NCBI GenBank assembly: GCA_964358645.1
Contig: CAYHPW010000057.1
Coordinates: 1 to 15,342, forward strand
Source: JBBTDV01 sp038042605
GTDB taxonomy: Bacteria > Bdellovibrionota > UBA1018
DNA: 15,342 bases
Direction: 5' to 3'
Within the stretch, counting starts at the first letter, position 1; every line of letters starts with the position of its first letter. The translations under genes and the position numbers were made by a program. This document shows positions 13,781-15,342 of the stretch, piece by piece. Below the pieces are notes generated by a model, which searched no databases, was not told where the DNA came from, and saw only the letters and a program-made list of their open reading frames with translations.

Positions 13781-13809
13781 TTGTAATATTTGCAGTCGGT
13801 ATATATGAT
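13781..13809 (+). promoter_or_regulatory. Candidate sigma-70 promoter of the lipoprotein gene
   Basis: TTGTAA (13781-13786) and TATGAT (13804-13809) are spaced by 17 bases, matching 4/6 and 5/6 of consensus. A start near 13816 would leave a leader of only about 10 bases, so the real start site may differ. Confidence 0.4.
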
Positions 13810-13825
13810 ATTTTTGGTGGAATCT

Positions 13826-14581
13826 ATGAACAAAAATAAAGTGTCGCTGTTTGTACCTATTTTTCTGGTTTCTTTTGCGTGTTCGACCGCTCAGCAACTT
13901 AAAGATGTCAAAGATCAGCAACGAATCCCCGCCGCTTCAAATCCGGCCGCCCCGAATCCATGCGAGAAAAACCAAAACCTATTGCCATTGGATTGTTTCG
14001 CGGAAACCGGCTACCTCGACGAGCATTATATCCCTCATCTTTGGGATCTAGCTTCAGCAGACTACAATAACTATCCAAAGATTTTTAATCAATCTGAGCC
14101 GCCCACCCTAGAAGAATTTCGTGGCAGTAGGATGAATGGCTTGATCATTTACGTCAATGCATGGGAGGTTGGAAAATTAGTTTTCGTTCAATATACTGGC
14201 AGCAACTGGGACTTGGTGACTAATAAGCTATATTCGCGGATGCTTACATTTCAAAAACGCTTTTATGATAAGCCAAATGATGATGGCGAAAGTGGTTTGA
14301 ACTTCTGGCCGGTTCGTGGTGTTGAAGCGATGCCGATGAAAATCTATCTAAGCGACATGCTGGGTGAAAAGGAAGGATCGCGATACACGACCTCACTCAA
14401 AATTGATTACGATGTTGAATCAAATAACAGTTTAGAACGCCCGCTCCTTGATGAGGTAAGAAGAATCCCGGGCTCAAATCTATATATCGGCAAGATGTTT
14501 GTACGTAAATTAGGCAAAAATAATCTATTTTTATGGTTCGCCCTGGAAAAAGTCGAACCGAAAACACAGATTAATGAATAG
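13826..14581 (+). CDS. Putative lipoprotein of unknown function
   Basis: A 251-residue protein from ATG 13826 (GGTGG at 13816-13820); the frame extends upstream, but that part overlaps the likely promoter. The N-terminus MNKNKVSLFVPIFLVSFAC is a lipoprotein signal with the modified cysteine at 19. The -3 residue is Ser rather than the usual Leu, so the lipobox is imperfect. A Pro/Ala/Asn-rich linker (about 40-55) leads to a globular domain. Its C-terminal half has LNFWPVRGVEAMPMKIYLS, KIDYDVESNN, LLDEVRRIPGSNLYIGK and LFLWFALEK. I have seen similar spacing (EA-P--vY, lDY, DE-R-i-pg-YlG, fFaL) in uncharacterised proteins, but I cannot name the family. It ends 4 bases from the convergent metallopeptidase gene. 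Confidence 0.8.
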   Translation: MNKNKVSLFVPIFLVSFACSTAQQLKDVKDQQRIPAASNPAAPNPCEKNQNLLPLDCFAETGYLDEHYIPHLWDLASADYNNYPKIFNQSEPPTLEEFRGSRMNGLIIYVNAWEVGKLVFVQYTGSNWDLVTNKLYSRMLTFQKRFYDKPNDDGESGLNFWPVRGVEAMPMKIYLSDMLGEKEGSRYTTSLKIDYDVESNNSLERPLLDEVRRIPGSNLYIGKMFVRKLGKNNLFLWFALEKVEPKTQINE

Positions 14582-14585
14582 CTTC

Positions 14586-15266
14586 TTATATTAAATCAGA
14601 AAGCCACGAAACAAAGTCTGGTTTTTTAGCGCGCGAAACCAATTCTAAAAGGGATGTCCTTTTTAATATATACAGCATAACACCCGCATACTTGCGATAA
14701 CTACGTCTTTTTTCCGACTTGATCAGTTCCAAGATTTCGCTTTTAGAAAGTTCATCCGTTATTTTCTCAAACTGACCAGCACCTAAAATTGCAAACCCCT
14801 CATAAAACCACACCGGACCCATGGCATCTTCATTGCCTTTAAGGATCCTAACATGAAGTCGATGAATTATTTCGTGTGCAATCAGCTTCTCGAACGCGTT
14901 GGGTTCATTGGCTTCAGGATAAATTTCCAAATAAAGAGTTGGTGATACTGAGAGGAACTCTCCATTTTCAAGAACCGCCGATAAGCCACTCGGTGGATTT
15001 CCGTCGAACAACTGGCCAGTCAGTTTTTCAAGATAGCGATGAAATTCTGGCTTCGCATCAAAAATTCTCGCGTGCTTAATAAATGGATTTCTAACCAGCT
15101 CTTTCCATCCGTTCTTTGATGCAAACGCCTCTACGCGCTGCATAGCTCTCAAGAATGTATATTCGATTTTGGTTCTTTGAACTTCAAGCGACGATGACAA
15201 ATCTATTGTAAATTTTAGAGGCGCATCCATTTTTCCCCATCCTACGGATGGAACACTATAGATCAA
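14586..15266 (-). CDS. HEXXH zinc metallopeptidase-like protein, 5' end disturbed
   Basis: The frame has 226 residues from TTG 15266. The core AFEKLIAHEIIHRLHVRI gives the zinc motif His131-Glu132-x2-His135. GPVWFYEGFAILGAG supplies the third ligand, Glu156, 21 residues after His135: a gluzincin layout like the Peptidase_MA group ('P-W--EG-A'). The rest is helical. Activity is likely proteolytic, but the substrate is unknown. In the same frame upstream of TTG the DNA reads KHALAALGFLA then LIYSVPSVGWG, which is a signal-peptide core, yet no start codon precedes it before an in-frame TAG. Removing one A from the AAAA run (15297-15300) joins it to GTG 15324 and gives a complete signal peptide. 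So the protein is probably exported, and the gene is either frameshifted or carries a sequencing error. Confidence 0.75.
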   Translation of the reverse strand: MIYSVPSVGWGKMDAPLKFTIDLSSSLEVQRTKIEYTFLRAMQRVEAFASKNGWKELVRNPFIKHARIFDAKPEFHRYLEKLTGQLFDGNPPSGLSAVLENGEFLSVSPTLYLEIYPEANEPNAFEKLIAHEIIHRLHVRILKGNEDAMGPVWFYEGFAILGAGQFEKITDELSKSEILELIKSEKRRSYRKYAGVMLYILKRTSLLELVSRAKKPDFVSWLSDLI

Positions 15267-15342
15267 AGCAAGAAAACCTAAGGCTGCTAGGGCGTGTTTT
15301 GAATTTGGCTAGCCGCGCACCCACTATTTGCCCACTTTAATC

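Overview
The window looks like a chromosomal segment of a Gram-negative bacterium from the former deltaproteobacteria, most likely Bdellovibrionota or a relative. This is an inference. It rests on three things: a mevalonate pathway beside a proteobacterial-type rpsU/yqeY/dnaG/rpoD operon, a small signal-peptide outer-membrane barrel plus a lipoprotein (two membranes), and a Lys/Ala-rich 'MATKKKAAKKK'-type peptide of a kind common in that group. No 16S or taxonomic marker search could be run.

Region 1 (1-2821, + strand) holds three overlapping GHMP-fold genes: a 5'-truncated phosphomevalonate kinase, diphosphomevalonate decarboxylase and mevalonate kinase. Together they turn mevalonate into isopentenyl diphosphate for isoprenoid synthesis.

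Region 2 (2822-8020, + strand) is the macromolecular-synthesis operon: rpsU (S21), a YqeY protein, dnaG (primase) and rpoD (primary sigma factor). An alkyladenine-type DNA glycosylase gene is inserted between yqeY and dnaG, and the last genes overlap.

Region 3 (8021-9089) has a short hairpin, a promoter, a small outer-membrane beta-barrel gene, the stump of a minus-strand AAA ATPase gene, and a tRNA with a CAT anticodon that looks like the lysidine-type tRNA-Ile2.

Region 4 (about 9068-12470) appears to be acquired DNA. The C-terminal stump of a large serine recombinase runs into the tRNA 3' end and its stop codon lies in the tRNA T-loop. Next come a tiny minus-strand transcription unit for a 16-residue lysine-rich peptide, and then a tightly coupled three-gene + strand cassette: an unrecognised protein, a SEC-C zinc protein and a DUF6155-like protein. 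The genes are joined by TGATG and TAATG overlaps. The SEC-C gene carries an in-frame TAA inside its conserved C-terminal motif, after which the frame stays open to the TAATG junction. A structured inverted-repeat element follows.

Region 5 (12503-15342) has a minus-strand corA-holin-like pair, a + strand lipoprotein, and a convergent minus-strand HEXXH metallopeptidase. The metallopeptidase signal peptide seems to be knocked out of frame by one extra A. I did not find a CRISPR array, an intact transposase or an intact integrase.
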